Part shown: in pieces, positions 1-6,877 of the stretch
How positions within the stretch are numbered: position 1 is the stretch's first letter
Layout: each line of letters begins with the position of its first letter
Assembly: GCA_022562795.1 (NCBI GenBank)
Contig: JADFOP010000062.1
Location: forward strand, 1-7,304
Reading direction: 5' to 3'
DNA: 7,304 nt
Source: Nitrospinota bacterium
GTDB lineage: Bacteria > JADFOP01
Translations under genes and position numbers: made by a program
Notes under the pieces: model-generated
What the model saw: only the letters and a program-made list of their open reading frames with translations
Told to the model about the DNA's origin: nothing
Database searches by the model: none

Positions 1-198
1 CTTCCTCTTCTTAGTCGACCCGGGCTTCGGGATCTCCACCCTCCGTACGGGCTTGAAGCGATAGCTGCCGGCGCCAAGCTTGTCGTGGATCAGGTCGAGG
101 TACTCCTCGGCCCGCTCCGCGAAGGCTTCCACCGTCATCTGGTCTATTCCGGCTGCCCCGGCATTGCTCTTCACTGACTGCCATGCCCGGTGCAGTCG
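1..198 (-). pseudogene. Group II intron-type reverse transcriptase, N-terminal fragment running off the window edge
   Basis: This stretch is seen only by translating the minus strand in the frame starting at base 198. It gives 66 codons open to the window edge. The peptide starts RLHRAWQSVKSNAGAAGIDQ, passes through a TVEAF segment and a GSYRFKPVRRVEIPKPG segment, and ends STKKRK. In the family this is the RT0/RT1 region of group II intron-encoded proteins: the N-x-G-A-x-G-x-D signature, then the L-x-x-G-x-Y-x-x-x-P-V-R-R-V-x-I-P-K-P-G block that normally runs into RPLGIP or KLGIP. The catalytic YADD, maturase and endonuclease domains would lie beyond the edge. There is no start codon or ribosome site of its own. 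The preceding VMERVYDRG lies in the hemH frame and also resembles the usual lead-in of these proteins; removing one G from the G6 run at 199-204 would join the two. It could be a relic, part of a longer gene cut by the window, or the product of an assembly join. The family call is firm; its status is not. Confidence 0.8.
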
Positions 199-829
199 CC
201 CCCCGGTCGTAGACCCGCTCCATCACTCCTTCGATAGTCTCGAGCAACTGGGCTTCGTAGGGCGAGCCGGCGGCCACCGAGACCGGTAGGCTGTGGGCGG
301 TGAAGATGAGGGTGGCCCGGGCCTGCCCGTCGACGGGGACGGCCTCCCACGCCTCTTTAACCGAGTCGGCCCAGGCATCCAAGAAGGAAGGGTTAGTGTG
401 CCAGCCCTCGACGACGACAATCTCGGGCGGCTCGCGCAACGAATCAGCGGCCTCGACGAGGGCCCTGCGGTAGGCGTCGGTCCAGGTATGGGGAGACACG
501 GTCAGGCCCACAAGACGGCTGCAACCTTTCCCGACCAACGAACTGACGGCCTCAGAGATGAACGGCTCGCTGTGGCGCATCCCAACGGCCGCCGGCCAGG
601 GACGCCCCGCATCGGCCAGGCGGCGCTCGAGGGACTCAGCCTGCCTACGTGTGATAGCCGTTATCGGCGAGCCGCCGCCGATGGCCCGGTAGCGCTCGGT
701 AATCTCTTCGAGGTGCTCGTCGGAAATCCACCCCTTGCCCAAAATGTCATCGAGGAAGGCGGGAATCTCTTCCAGGCGCTCAGGCCCCCCGTAGGCCATC
801 AGCACAACACCCGTCGCTTGGTGGACCAT
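11..829 (-). CDS. hemH: Ferrochelatase with its C-terminal third replaced (hybrid, probably inactive)
   Basis: Ferrochelatase inserts Fe2+ into protoporphyrin IX (or coproporphyrin III in some lineages), the last or near-last step of haem synthesis. Family hallmarks are visible in residues 1-200: VVLMAYGGP at 8-15, RYRAIGGGSP at 46-55, VGMRH at 82-86, LTVSPH at 109-114 and FTAHSLP at 176-182 with catalytic His179, then PYEAQL at 190-195. Normal enzymes run to about 310-340 residues and continue with a W-x-x-x-x-QS segment, a catalytic Glu and a GFxxDHxETLxD-like block. None of these is present. Residues from about 211 to the stop at 272 are Arg/Gly/Pro-rich and resemble nothing in the family, because they are an out-of-frame reading of the reverse-transcriptase fragment. 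The start is secure: the ATG directly abuts the hemE TAA, giving coupled translation without a clear Shine-Dalgarno site. As read, the product lacks half of the active site. The alternative is an intact hemH mis-joined in assembly. Confidence 0.85.
   Translation of the reverse strand: MVHQATGVVLMAYGGPERLEEIPAFLDDILGKGWISDEHLEEITERYRAIGGGSPITAITRRQAESLERRLADAGRPWPAAVGMRHSEPFISEAVSSLVGKGCSRLVGLTVSPHTWTDAYRRALVEAADSLREPPEIVVVEGWHTNPSFLDAWADSVKEAWEAVPVDGQARATLIFTAHSLPVSVAAGSPYEAQLLETIEGVMERVYDRGATAPGMAVSEEQCRGSRNRPDDGGSLRGAGRGVPRPDPRQAWRRQLSLQARTEGGDPEARVD
199..235 (-). other. Junction between hemH and reverse-transcriptase sequence, with G6 run
   Basis: Ferrochelatase similarity fades after the LLETIEG segment (residues 195-201). 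The next residues, VMERVYDRG, read well as the lead-in of a group II intron reverse transcriptase. Bases 204-199 of the minus strand are a run of six G. Past that run the hemH frame turns to nonsense while the next frame continues the RT as RLHRAWQS. So the changeover probably lies near 225-235, followed by an apparent one-base frameshift at the homopolymer. No ribozyme sequence, target-site duplication or insertion-sequence end could be recognised at the join. Confidence 0.55.
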
Positions 830-1861
830 TTAGCGTTGAGAGAGCTCGTGGACCATATCGACGAGGGCCGCGACCGACTCGACTGGCGTCGTGGGCAGCA
901 CCCCATGGCCCAGATTGAAAATGTGGCCCGGCCGTCCGGCGGCGGCCTTCAATATGGCTTCCACCTGGCCCCTGAGGGCGCTCGTTGGGGCGTGTAGGGC
1001 AACGGGGTCGAGGTTGCCTTGGACGGCCACCTCAGCTGGGCCGAGACGCTCCCAGGCTTCGCCGAGCGAGACGCGCCAGTCCAAGCCGATGACATCGCTT
1101 CCGGCCTCGCGCATTAGATCGAGCAGGGTCGCCGTGCCCGTGCCGAAGTGGATGACGGGGACCCCGGGGGTGAGGCCTGCGATGACGGCCTTCGAGTATG
1201 GAAGGACGTAGCGGGCGTAGTCGGACGGGCTAAGGCAGCCGACCCAACTGTCGAAGAGCTGGACGGCATCGACCCCGGCGGCGATCTGCGCGTTGAGGTA
1301 AGCGGAGACAACCGTCGCGAATTTACCCATCAAGGTATCCCAGGCCTCAGGGGCGCCGTACATGATGCGCTTCGTCTCCAAATAATGGCGCGAGGCGCCC
1401 CCCTCGATCAGGTAGCTCGCAAGGGTGAAGGGCGCGCCGGCAAAGCCGATCAGCGGAGTCTTTCCGTCCAGCTCGGCCTGCACCAGACCGATTGCCTCCA
1501 GGACGAAGGGAAGGTCGGCCTCTGGCTCGACGGGCCTCAGCCGGTCCACGTCGGCCGCCGTCCGGACGGGGTTGTGGATGACTGGGCCTTCTCCCGCGGT
1601 GAACTCAAGGTCGGCGCCCATCGGCTCCAGTGGCAATAGAATGTCAGCGAAAATGATGGCCGCGTCCAGGTCGAACCGCTCCAGCGGCTGGAGGGTCACC
1701 TCGGCGGCCAGCTCCGGGGTCTTGCACAAAGTGAGAAAGGGTGTGCTCTTGCGGATCTCCCGGTACTCTGCCATATATCGGCCCGCCTGGCGCATAATCC
1801 AGATGGGCGTATACGGGGTCGGCTCCCGGCGGCAGGCCTTGAGGAAGATGTCGTGTTCCAT
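830..1861 (-). CDS. hemE: Uroporphyrinogen decarboxylase
   Basis: Cytoplasmic, cofactor-free enzyme that removes four carboxyl groups from uroporphyrinogen III to give coproporphyrinogen III. With the start at 1861 the protein has 343 residues, the usual length, and looks complete. Signatures in order: WIMRQAGRYMAEYR at 21-34 (substrate-binding Arg24), IIFADILLP at 69-77 with the essential Asp73, GFAGAPFTLASYLIEGG at 139-155 with Tyr150, QLFDSWVG at 201-208 with Ser206, HFGTGT at 238-243, GLDWRVSL at 259-266, QGNLDP at 281-286 and FNLGHG at 315-320 with His319. An in-frame ATG at 1912 would add 17 residues unlike the family N-terminus (MEHDIFLKAC is typical). A candidate promoter whose -10 overlaps that upstream ATG also favours 1861. 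Neither start has a strong Shine-Dalgarno site. It is followed without a gap by hemH, so the two form a haem operon. Confidence 0.96.
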   Translation of the reverse strand: MEHDIFLKACRREPTPYTPIWIMRQAGRYMAEYREIRKSTPFLTLCKTPELAAEVTLQPLERFDLDAAIIFADILLPLEPMGADLEFTAGEGPVIHNPVRTAADVDRLRPVEPEADLPFVLEAIGLVQAELDGKTPLIGFAGAPFTLASYLIEGGASRHYLETKRIMYGAPEAWDTLMGKFATVVSAYLNAQIAAGVDAVQLFDSWVGCLSPSDYARYVLPYSKAVIAGLTPGVPVIHFGTGTATLLDLMREAGSDVIGLDWRVSLGEAWERLGPAEVAVQGNLDPVALHAPTSALRGQVEAILKAAAGRPGHIFNLGHGVLPTTPVESVAALVDMVHELSQR

Positions 1862-1910
1862 CGGAGACTGGTCCGTTTGTAGGATTGACGAAGGGCTCCC
1901 AAACGCCGCC

Positions 1911-1940
1911 ATCTTACCCTGGGGAGCCTTTTAATGTCAA
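1911..1940 (-). promoter_or_regulatory. Candidate sigma70 promoter for hemE-hemH
   Basis: On the minus strand a perfect TTGACA lies at 1940-1935. It is followed after 18 nt by TAAGAT at 1916-1911, which matches four of six bases of the -10 consensus. Transcription would begin near 1905, leaving a leader of about 45 nt before the ATG at 1861 and excluding the ATG at 1912. The -35 is strong, the -10 mediocre and the spacing one longer than ideal. Confidence 0.42.
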
Positions 1941-1975
1941 AGATGTTCAGGCCCGCGGGGCTGGACTTTTTTTTC

Positions 1976-2004
1976 TTGACAGAGATAGTTAAGCACCGTA
2001 TTAT
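1976..2004 (+). promoter_or_regulatory. Strong sigma70 promoter of the marR-RND operon
   Basis: A perfect TTGACA at 1976-1981, a 17-nt spacer and TATTAT at 1999-2004 (five of six bases of TATAAT) sit in an AT-rich island within GC-rich DNA. A T8 tract at 1967-1974 just upstream of the -35 could act as an UP-like element. The start of transcription is expected near 2011, about 20 nt before the regulator's ATG. Confidence 0.8.
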
Positions 2005-2009
2005 TAAGA

Positions 2010-2020
2010 TGTTAATTACA
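2010..2020 (+). promoter_or_regulatory. Possible MarR operator half-palindromes at the transcription start
   Basis: TGTTAATTACA is an imperfect palindrome (TGT and ACA arms) located where transcription from the TTGACA/TATTAT promoter should begin. TTAA-type motifs also occur nearby (GTTAAG at 1988-1993, ATTAAG at 2003-2008). MarR-family proteins commonly bind such AT-rich palindromes over their own promoters. The match is short and AT-rich DNA yields such patterns by chance, so this is only a candidate. Confidence 0.25.
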
Positions 2021-2031
2021 GGAGAACGCCC

Positions 2032-2559
2032 ATGGACGATCTCGCCGCCTACACCGGCATGCGGCTGGCCTACTACGAGGAGAAGTTTTCAGGCTTCGAC
2101 CCGGCCGACGGCCTGCTGGTCATCAGTCTAATCCGCACCCAGGACGTCTACGTCCGGGCGCGTGAGGCATACCTCGCCCGCTACGGCCTTACCGGCTCGA
2201 CCCTCAACGTCCTCATGTTCCTCGACAGCACCCCCGAAGAACGCCTGCCGATGCACACCATCAGCGAAAACCTTCTGGTCTCGAGGGCCAATATCACGGG
2301 CCTCATCGACAGCCTTGAGAAGCGAGGCTATGTCCGCCGCCGGCCCGACCGAGACGACCGGCGGGTCGTTCACGCGGAGATTACCGAAGAGGGGAGGGCC
2401 GTGCTCCACGAGCTTTTACCGGGCCACTTCCGGGCCGTCGAGGCCATGCTGGAGGGCTTCAGCCCGGAGGAGAAGGCTACCCTGGTGGAGCTCTTCTCCC
2501 GTGTGCGGGACGGGGTCGCCAACGGCTACATCCAGGCCGCCCGCGGCTTCGAGGAGTGA
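2032..2559 (+). CDS. MarR-family transcriptional regulator
   Basis: A 175-residue winged helix-turn-helix protein, expected to work as a homodimer. The N-terminal helices (about 25-65) and C-terminal helices (about 122-170) would form the dimer interface. The recognition helix lies in SENLLVSRANITGLIDSLEK (78-97), followed by RGYVRR and a wing with the family D-x-R-x-x-x-V pattern (DRDDRRVVHAEITEEG, 106-121). The N-terminus, with about 25 residues before the first dimerisation helix, is a little longer than in minimal MarR proteins. The start is set by AGGAGA at 2020-2025, seven bases before ATG and directly downstream of a strong promoter. It is the first gene of an operon with the RND adaptor and permease, so it most likely represses that operon and is released by a small ligand, as MexR and similar regulators do. 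The ligand cannot be read from the sequence. Confidence 0.93.
   Translation: MDDLAAYTGMRLAYYEEKFSGFDPADGLLVISLIRTQDVYVRAREAYLARYGLTGSTLNVLMFLDSTPEERLPMHTISENLLVSRANITGLIDSLEKRGYVRRRPDRDDRRVVHAEITEEGRAVLHELLPGHFRAVEAMLEGFSPEEKATLVELFSRVRDGVANGYIQAARGFEE
2551..2556 (+). promoter_or_regulatory. Ribosome binding site for the adaptor, inside the end of marR
   Basis: GAGGAG encodes the last two Glu codons of the MarR protein and lies six bases before the GTG at 2563. It fixes that GTG as the adaptor start and implies translational coupling across the 3-nt gap after the TGA. Confidence 0.75.
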
Positions 2560-2562
2560 GCC

Positions 2563-3681
2563 GTGCGCGTACGGTGGACCTTAGTCCGTCTCCTCACCGC
2601 CCTTCTTTTGAGTGGGCTGGGCCTTCCTGCGCCAGCCGCCGCGCAGGGCCGAGGCCCAGCGCCCGTCGTGGTGGCCCCCGTAGAGACGAGGACCCTGGAG
2701 GCGATCGTCACCCTGGTCGGCACCGTCCATCCCGCCACCCGTAGCCTCATCGCCAGCGAGACGGCAGGCCTCGTCATCTGCTGCCCCGTGGAGGAGGGCG
2801 AGACGGTCAGAAGGGGTCAGCTCCTGGCCCAGCTGCGCAGGGTGCCTACGGAGATAAAGCTTCGCGAGGCCCGAGCCGCTTGGCAGCGGGCAAAGGCCGA
2901 ACATACCAACGCTCAGCGAGAGGCGGCTCGACGCGAGGACCTCTACGAGAGGCAGGTTATTGCAATCGAGCAGTACCAGTCCGCCACCACTGCCGTTCAG
3001 GCGGCCGCCGAGCGGGTGGCCGAAGCGCAGGCGGTCATGGCCCGCCTGGAAGACCAGTTAGCGCAAAGCTCGATCACTGCCCCGTTTCCCGGCGTGGTGG
3101 TCAAGGAGCACACCGAGGTGGGCCAGTGGCTCGACCAGGGCGACCCGGTAGTGGAGCTGATCGACCTCTCGACGGTCGAGGTCACCGTGCCCGTGCCCGA
3201 GCGCTACATCGCTGAGGTCCGCAGTGGCGAGGCCGCCTCTTTGAGCCTTGACGCCCTGCCCGGCCGCTCGTTTGCCGGCCGAGTCGTCCATATCATCCCG
3301 CAGGCCGACGCTTCCAGCCGCACATTCCCCGTCAAAGTCGAGGTTGCCAACCCCGACGGGCTCATCAAGAGCGGCATGTTCGCCCGGGTCACCCTCCCGG
3401 TCGGGAGGGCACGGCGAGCCATCGTGGTACCCAAAGACGCCCTGGTGAGCCGCGGCCCGGTCTCCCTCCTCTTCGTCGTGAACGACGGCGTGGCCCACCA
3501 GGTGGCCGTCAAAAGGGGCCAGGCCACGGGGGCCTGGGTGGCCGTCGAGGGCCCGGTGGAGGAAGGCCAGCTCGTCGTCATCCGCGGTAACGAGCGGCTC
3601 CGCGACGGCATGCCGGTGACCGTCGTGCCGCCCGATAAAGCTGGGGCCACAGCCGGAGACAGAGCCCGAGGGCCATCGTGA
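2563..3681 (+). CDS. RND efflux periplasmic adaptor (membrane fusion protein, HlyD/AcrA type)
   Basis: A 372-residue adaptor that would bridge the inner-membrane RND pump and an outer-membrane channel. An N-terminal signal peptide is visible: basic start, hydrophobic LLTALLLSGLGL at 10-21 and an AAAQ cleavage site near 27-28. No lipobox Cys is present, so it is a free periplasmic protein. Domain order: first lipoyl half (about 61-95, with PVEEGETVRRGQLLAQL), alpha-helical hairpin rich in Ala/Arg/Glu (about 97-168), second lipoyl half (ITAPFPGVV and VGQWLDQGDPVVELID, 171-202), beta-barrel (about 205-280, with the SGMFARVTLP motif at 270-279) and membrane-proximal domain (about 285-355, with VVPKDAL at 288-294). 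The length is typical. The start is GTG, chosen for its ribosome site and signal peptide. Its stop overlaps the permease start by 4 nt. Odd point: adjacent Cys73-Cys74 in the first lipoyl half, where the family usually has small hydrophobic residues. Confidence 0.93.
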   Translation: MRVRWTLVRLLTALLLSGLGLPAPAAAQGRGPAPVVVAPVETRTLEAIVTLVGTVHPATRSLIASETAGLVICCPVEEGETVRRGQLLAQLRRVPTEIKLREARAAWQRAKAEHTNAQREAARREDLYERQVIAIEQYQSATTAVQAAAERVAEAQAVMARLEDQLAQSSITAPFPGVVVKEHTEVGQWLDQGDPVVELIDLSTVEVTVPVPERYIAEVRSGEAASLSLDALPGRSFAGRVVHIIPQADASSRTFPVKVEVANPDGLIKSGMFARVTLPVGRARRAIVVPKDALVSRGPVSLLFVVNDGVAHQVAVKRGQATGAWVAVEGPVEEGQLVVIRGNERLRDGMPVTVVPPDKAGATAGDRARGPS

Positions 3682-6600
3682 AGCTCATCGAGCGGTCCAT
3701 CCGTTATCCAGTCTCTGTAACAGTCGGGGTCCTGCTCGTGGCCCTCTTCGGGCTGGTGGCCCTGATGCGCATCCCCGTCCAACTCACACCCACCGTCGAG
3801 AAGCCTGAGATCACCGTCGAGACCCGTTGGCCGGGCGCCAGCCCCCAGGAGGTGGAGCGGGAGATCGTCGAGGAGCAGGAGGAGCAGCTAAAAAGTGTGG
3901 AGGGCTTAAGGCGGCTCACCAGCGAGAGCATGGACGGCCGGGGCCGGGTCGTCTTGGAGTTCGAGGTGGGCAGCGACATGAACGCTAACCTCCTGAAAGT
4001 CGCCAATAAGCTAAACCAGGTTCCCTCCTACCCCGATGAGGCCGACGAGCCGGTTATATCTAGCGTCAACATCCGTGGCAACGCCATCGCCTGGTTCATC
4101 CTCAAGCCCAAACCTGGAAACCCCGTGAACATCTACCATCTGCGGGACTTTGCGGATGACTTCGTCAAACCACTCATAGAGCGGGTGTCCGGAGTGGCCC
4201 GGAGCAACATCTACGGCGGCCAGGAGCGGGAGCTTAGGGTGGTGGTCGACCCCGAGGCCCTTGCGGCGCGGAACGTCACCCTCCTCCAGGTTGCCACGGC
4301 CCTGGATGAAGAAAACAGGAACATCTCGGCGGGTGACTTTGACGAGGGCAAGCGCCGCTACATCGTCCGCACGACAGGCGAGTTCCAATCCCCCGAGGAC
4401 GTGGCCAATGTCATCATCGCCCGCCACAACGGCAGCGCAGTCTACGTTAGAGACGTGGCCCGGGTGGAGCTAGGCTTCAAGGACGCCGACTTCGCCGTGC
4501 GCCACATGGGTGAGCCGGCCATCGCGCTCAACGCTCTTCGGACGACGGGGAGCAACGTGCTTGAGGTCATGAAAGGCCTCCACCAGGCCGTAGAGGAGCT
4601 CAACGAGGGCATTCTGGCCGACCGCAACCTCTCCCTCCAGCAGGTCTACGACGAGACGGACTACATTAAGAGCGCTATCTCGCTGGTGTCGTACAACCTC
4701 TTGATCGGCGGCATCCTGGCTATCCTGGTGCTCCTGCTCTTCCTGCGAAGCGCCTCGTCCACCTTCATCATCGCGATGGCCATCCCCGTCAGTGTGGTCG
4801 GCACTTTCTTCGCCCTCTGGTTCGTGGGCCGGAACCTCAATGTAGTCAGCCTTGCGGGTATGGCCTTCGCCGTGGGCATGGTGGTAGACAACTCCATCGT
4901 CGTGTTGGAGAACATCTACCGTCACCTCCAGCTCGGCAAGAGCCGTCGCCAGGCGGCCTACGACGGGGCCGTCGAGGTCTGGGGGGCGGTCTTCGCCTCC
5001 ACCATGACCACCGTGGCGGTCTTCCTGCCCATCATTTTCGTAAAGGAGGAGGCGGGCCAGCTATTCCGCGACATCGCCATAGCCATCTCCTGCGGTGTTG
5101 GGCTCTCCCTCATCGTCGCCGTCACCGTCATCCCGAGCCTCTCGAACAAAATTCTGACCACCACCGGGAAAGAGGACGCCGCGCCCACGAGGCGCCGCCG
5201 CGCTCTCAGGGGCCTGGCCAGCTTCTTCCAGGCAGCCACCGATCTCTTCGCCGGCTTCATCTACTGGCTCTGTGGGAGGCGCCTGGCAAGCTTGGTCGTC
5301 ATCGTGGGCCTCACAGTCGCCTCCCTCGGAGGCTCGTGGCTGCTGATGCCCGACACGGAGTATCTGCCGACGGGCAACCGCAACCTCGTCATAGGAGTCC
5401 TCCTGCCGCCGCCGGGGTACAACCTGGAGGAGCTTACCGAGATTGGCAAGCTCATCGAGTCGCGCCTCTCCCCGTACTGGTCTGACGGGGCGGGCGACCT
5501 CGACGGGCCGGGCATCGAAAACTTCTTCTACGTGGCCCGCGGCCGAAGTGTTTTCATGGGGGCTGTAGCTTCCGATCCGCGCCGGGCCCGGGAGCTTATA
5601 CCCCTCATGCGGAGCTCCTTCGAGGGGATTCCCGGCATGATCGCCATAGTCACCCAGACGAGCCTCTTTCGTCGGGCCCTCGGCGAGGGGCGCAACATCG
5701 ATGTCGAGATAACCGGCCCCGAGCTGGGGCGGCTCGTCAGCCTCGGCGGGCGGCTCTTCGGGGGGATTATGCAGCTGCTCCCGCCGGGCACGCAGGCCCG
5801 GCCCATCCCGAGCCTCGACCTCGGCAACCCAGAGGTCCGGGTCATCCCCGACCGGGAGCGTGCGGCCGAGCTCCAGCTATCCAGCCGTGAGATCGGCTTC
5901 ATCGTCAACGCCCTGGTGGACGGGGCCAAAGTCAGCGACTACCAGCACGAGGGGGGCGAGATTGACCTCACCCTTAAGGGCGAGGACCGCTTCGCCCGCC
6001 GAACCCAGGATCTGGCCCTGCTCCCCATCCGCACCCCTACGGGGCAAATCGTAAGCCTCGGCAGCGTGGCCGACGTGAGGGTCGTTACAGGGCCCGAGCA
6101 GATAAACCGCATCGAGCGGCAGCGGGCCATCACTTTGCAGGTCATCCCGCCTGTCACCATGGCCCTGGAGACGGCGATGCGCCAGATTGAGGAGGGGCTC
6201 TTAGCGCCGCTTCGCGAGGAGGGGACGCTCGGCCGGCTATACAACATCCGGCTCGCCGGGACCGCCGACAAGCTCACCCTTACCCGGAGGTCCCTCCAGT
6301 GGAACTTCATCCTGGCGATCATCATCACCTATCTCCTCATGGCGAGCCTATTCGAGAGCTTTCTCTACCCCTTCGTCATCATGTTCAGCGTGCCGCTGGC
6401 CTCGCTCGGGGGGTTTTTGGGCCTCCGGGTTGTCAACGCCACAATCTCATACCAGGCCCTCGACATCATCACAATGCTCGGCTTCGTCATCCTCGTAGGC
6501 ATCGTGGTGAACAACGCCATCCTCATAGTCCATCAAGCCCTGAACCACATGCGGGACGAGGGGATGGAGCCCCGCGAGGCCGTCCGCGAGTCGGTCCGAA

Positions 6601-6842
6601 ACCGCGTCAGGCCCATCTTCATGAGCACGACGACGAGCGTCTTCGGCATGCTCCCTCTCATCCTCTTTCACGGGGCGGGGAGCGAGCTATACCGGGGCCT
6701 CGGCAGCGTCGTGGTAGGAGGGCTCGTCCTTTCGACCATCTTCACCCTGGTCCTGGTCCCCACCCTCTTTTACCTCGCGCTCTCGGCCCGCCGGGCCGTG
6801 GTGGAGCGGCTCACCTCGGGCCGTGGCGCCCCGGCCGCCTGA
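3678..6842 (+). CDS. RND-family efflux permease (HAE1/AcrB-like)
   Basis: An inner-membrane trimeric proton-driven pump of 1054 residues, full length for the family. TM1 is at about 10-30. The first large periplasmic loop is about 31-335. TM2-TM6 fall at about 341-488. A basic linker follows (RRRR at 505-508), then TM7 at about 537-557. The second periplasmic loop is about 558-870, and TM8-TM12 lie at about 873-1034. Family motifs include ETRWPGASPQEVE at 48-60, VVDNSIVVLENI in TM4 (402-413), GIVVNNAILIV in TM10 (941-951) and RVRPIFMS at 976-983. By alignment from memory to AcrB, Asp404 matches Asp407, but Asn405 replaces Asp408 and Asn945 replaces Lys940; Arg976 and Ser983 match Arg971 and Thr978. 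The motifs fit drug/hydrophobe RND pumps better than metal pumps, but the substrate is unknown. The start is GTG in a GTGA overlap with the adaptor stop, with CGAGGG at 3667-3672 as ribosome site. No TolC-like gene follows. Confidence 0.95.
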   Translation: MKLIERSIRYPVSVTVGVLLVALFGLVALMRIPVQLTPTVEKPEITVETRWPGASPQEVEREIVEEQEEQLKSVEGLRRLTSESMDGRGRVVLEFEVGSDMNANLLKVANKLNQVPSYPDEADEPVISSVNIRGNAIAWFILKPKPGNPVNIYHLRDFADDFVKPLIERVSGVARSNIYGGQERELRVVVDPEALAARNVTLLQVATALDEENRNISAGDFDEGKRRYIVRTTGEFQSPEDVANVIIARHNGSAVYVRDVARVELGFKDADFAVRHMGEPAIALNALRTTGSNVLEVMKGLHQAVEELNEGILADRNLSLQQVYDETDYIKSAISLVSYNLLIGGILAILVLLLFLRSASSTFIIAMAIPVSVVGTFFALWFVGRNLNVVSLAGMAFAVGMVVDNSIVVLENIYRHLQLGKSRRQAAYDGAVEVWGAVFASTMTTVAVFLPIIFVKEEAGQLFRDIAIAISCGVGLSLIVAVTVIPSLSNKILTTTGKEDAAPTRRRRALRGLASFFQAATDLFAGFIYWLCGRRLASLVVIVGLTVASLGGSWLLMPDTEYLPTGNRNLVIGVLLPPPGYNLEELTEIGKLIESRLSPYWSDGAGDLDGPGIENFFYVARGRSVFMGAVASDPRRARELIPLMRSSFEGIPGMIAIVTQTSLFRRALGEGRNIDVEITGPELGRLVSLGGRLFGGIMQLLPPGTQARPIPSLDLGNPEVRVIPDRERAAELQLSSREIGFIVNALVDGAKVSDYQHEGGEIDLTLKGEDRFARRTQDLALLPIRTPTGQIVSLGSVADVRVVTGPEQINRIERQRAITLQVIPPVTMALETAMRQIEEGLLAPLREEGTLGRLYNIRLAGTADKLTLTRRSLQWNFILAIIITYLLMASLFESFLYPFVIMFSVPLASLGGFLGLRVVNATISYQALDIITMLGFVILVGIVVNNAILIVHQALNHMRDEGMEPREAVRESVRNRVRPIFMSTTTSVFGMLPLILFHGAGSELYRGLGSVVVGGLVLSTIFTLVLVPTLFYLALSARRAVVERLTSGRGAPAA

Positions 6843-6877
6843 AGGAGCCCAAATCCCGCCGTCGGAGGCTCCGTATT

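Noticed and set aside
293-997. Long plus-strand open frames opposite hemH and hemE (for example 234 codons)
   Set aside because: They are antisense shadows of GC-rich genes: Arg/Gly/Pro-rich, without ribosome sites, and contradicted by the conserved proteins on the other strand.
1862-1912. Upstream ATG extending HemE by 17 residues
   Set aside because: The extension does not look like a HemE N-terminus, lacks a clear ribosome site and overlaps the candidate -10. MEHDIFLKAC at 1861 is the usual start for the family.
1951-1974. Short GCCC/GGGC hairpin followed by T8, resembling a plus-strand terminator before the marR promoter
   Set aside because: The stem is only 4 bp with a 3-nt loop and the T run begins 6 nt later. 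No plus-strand gene lies upstream to be terminated. The T tract is better seen as part of the promoter island.
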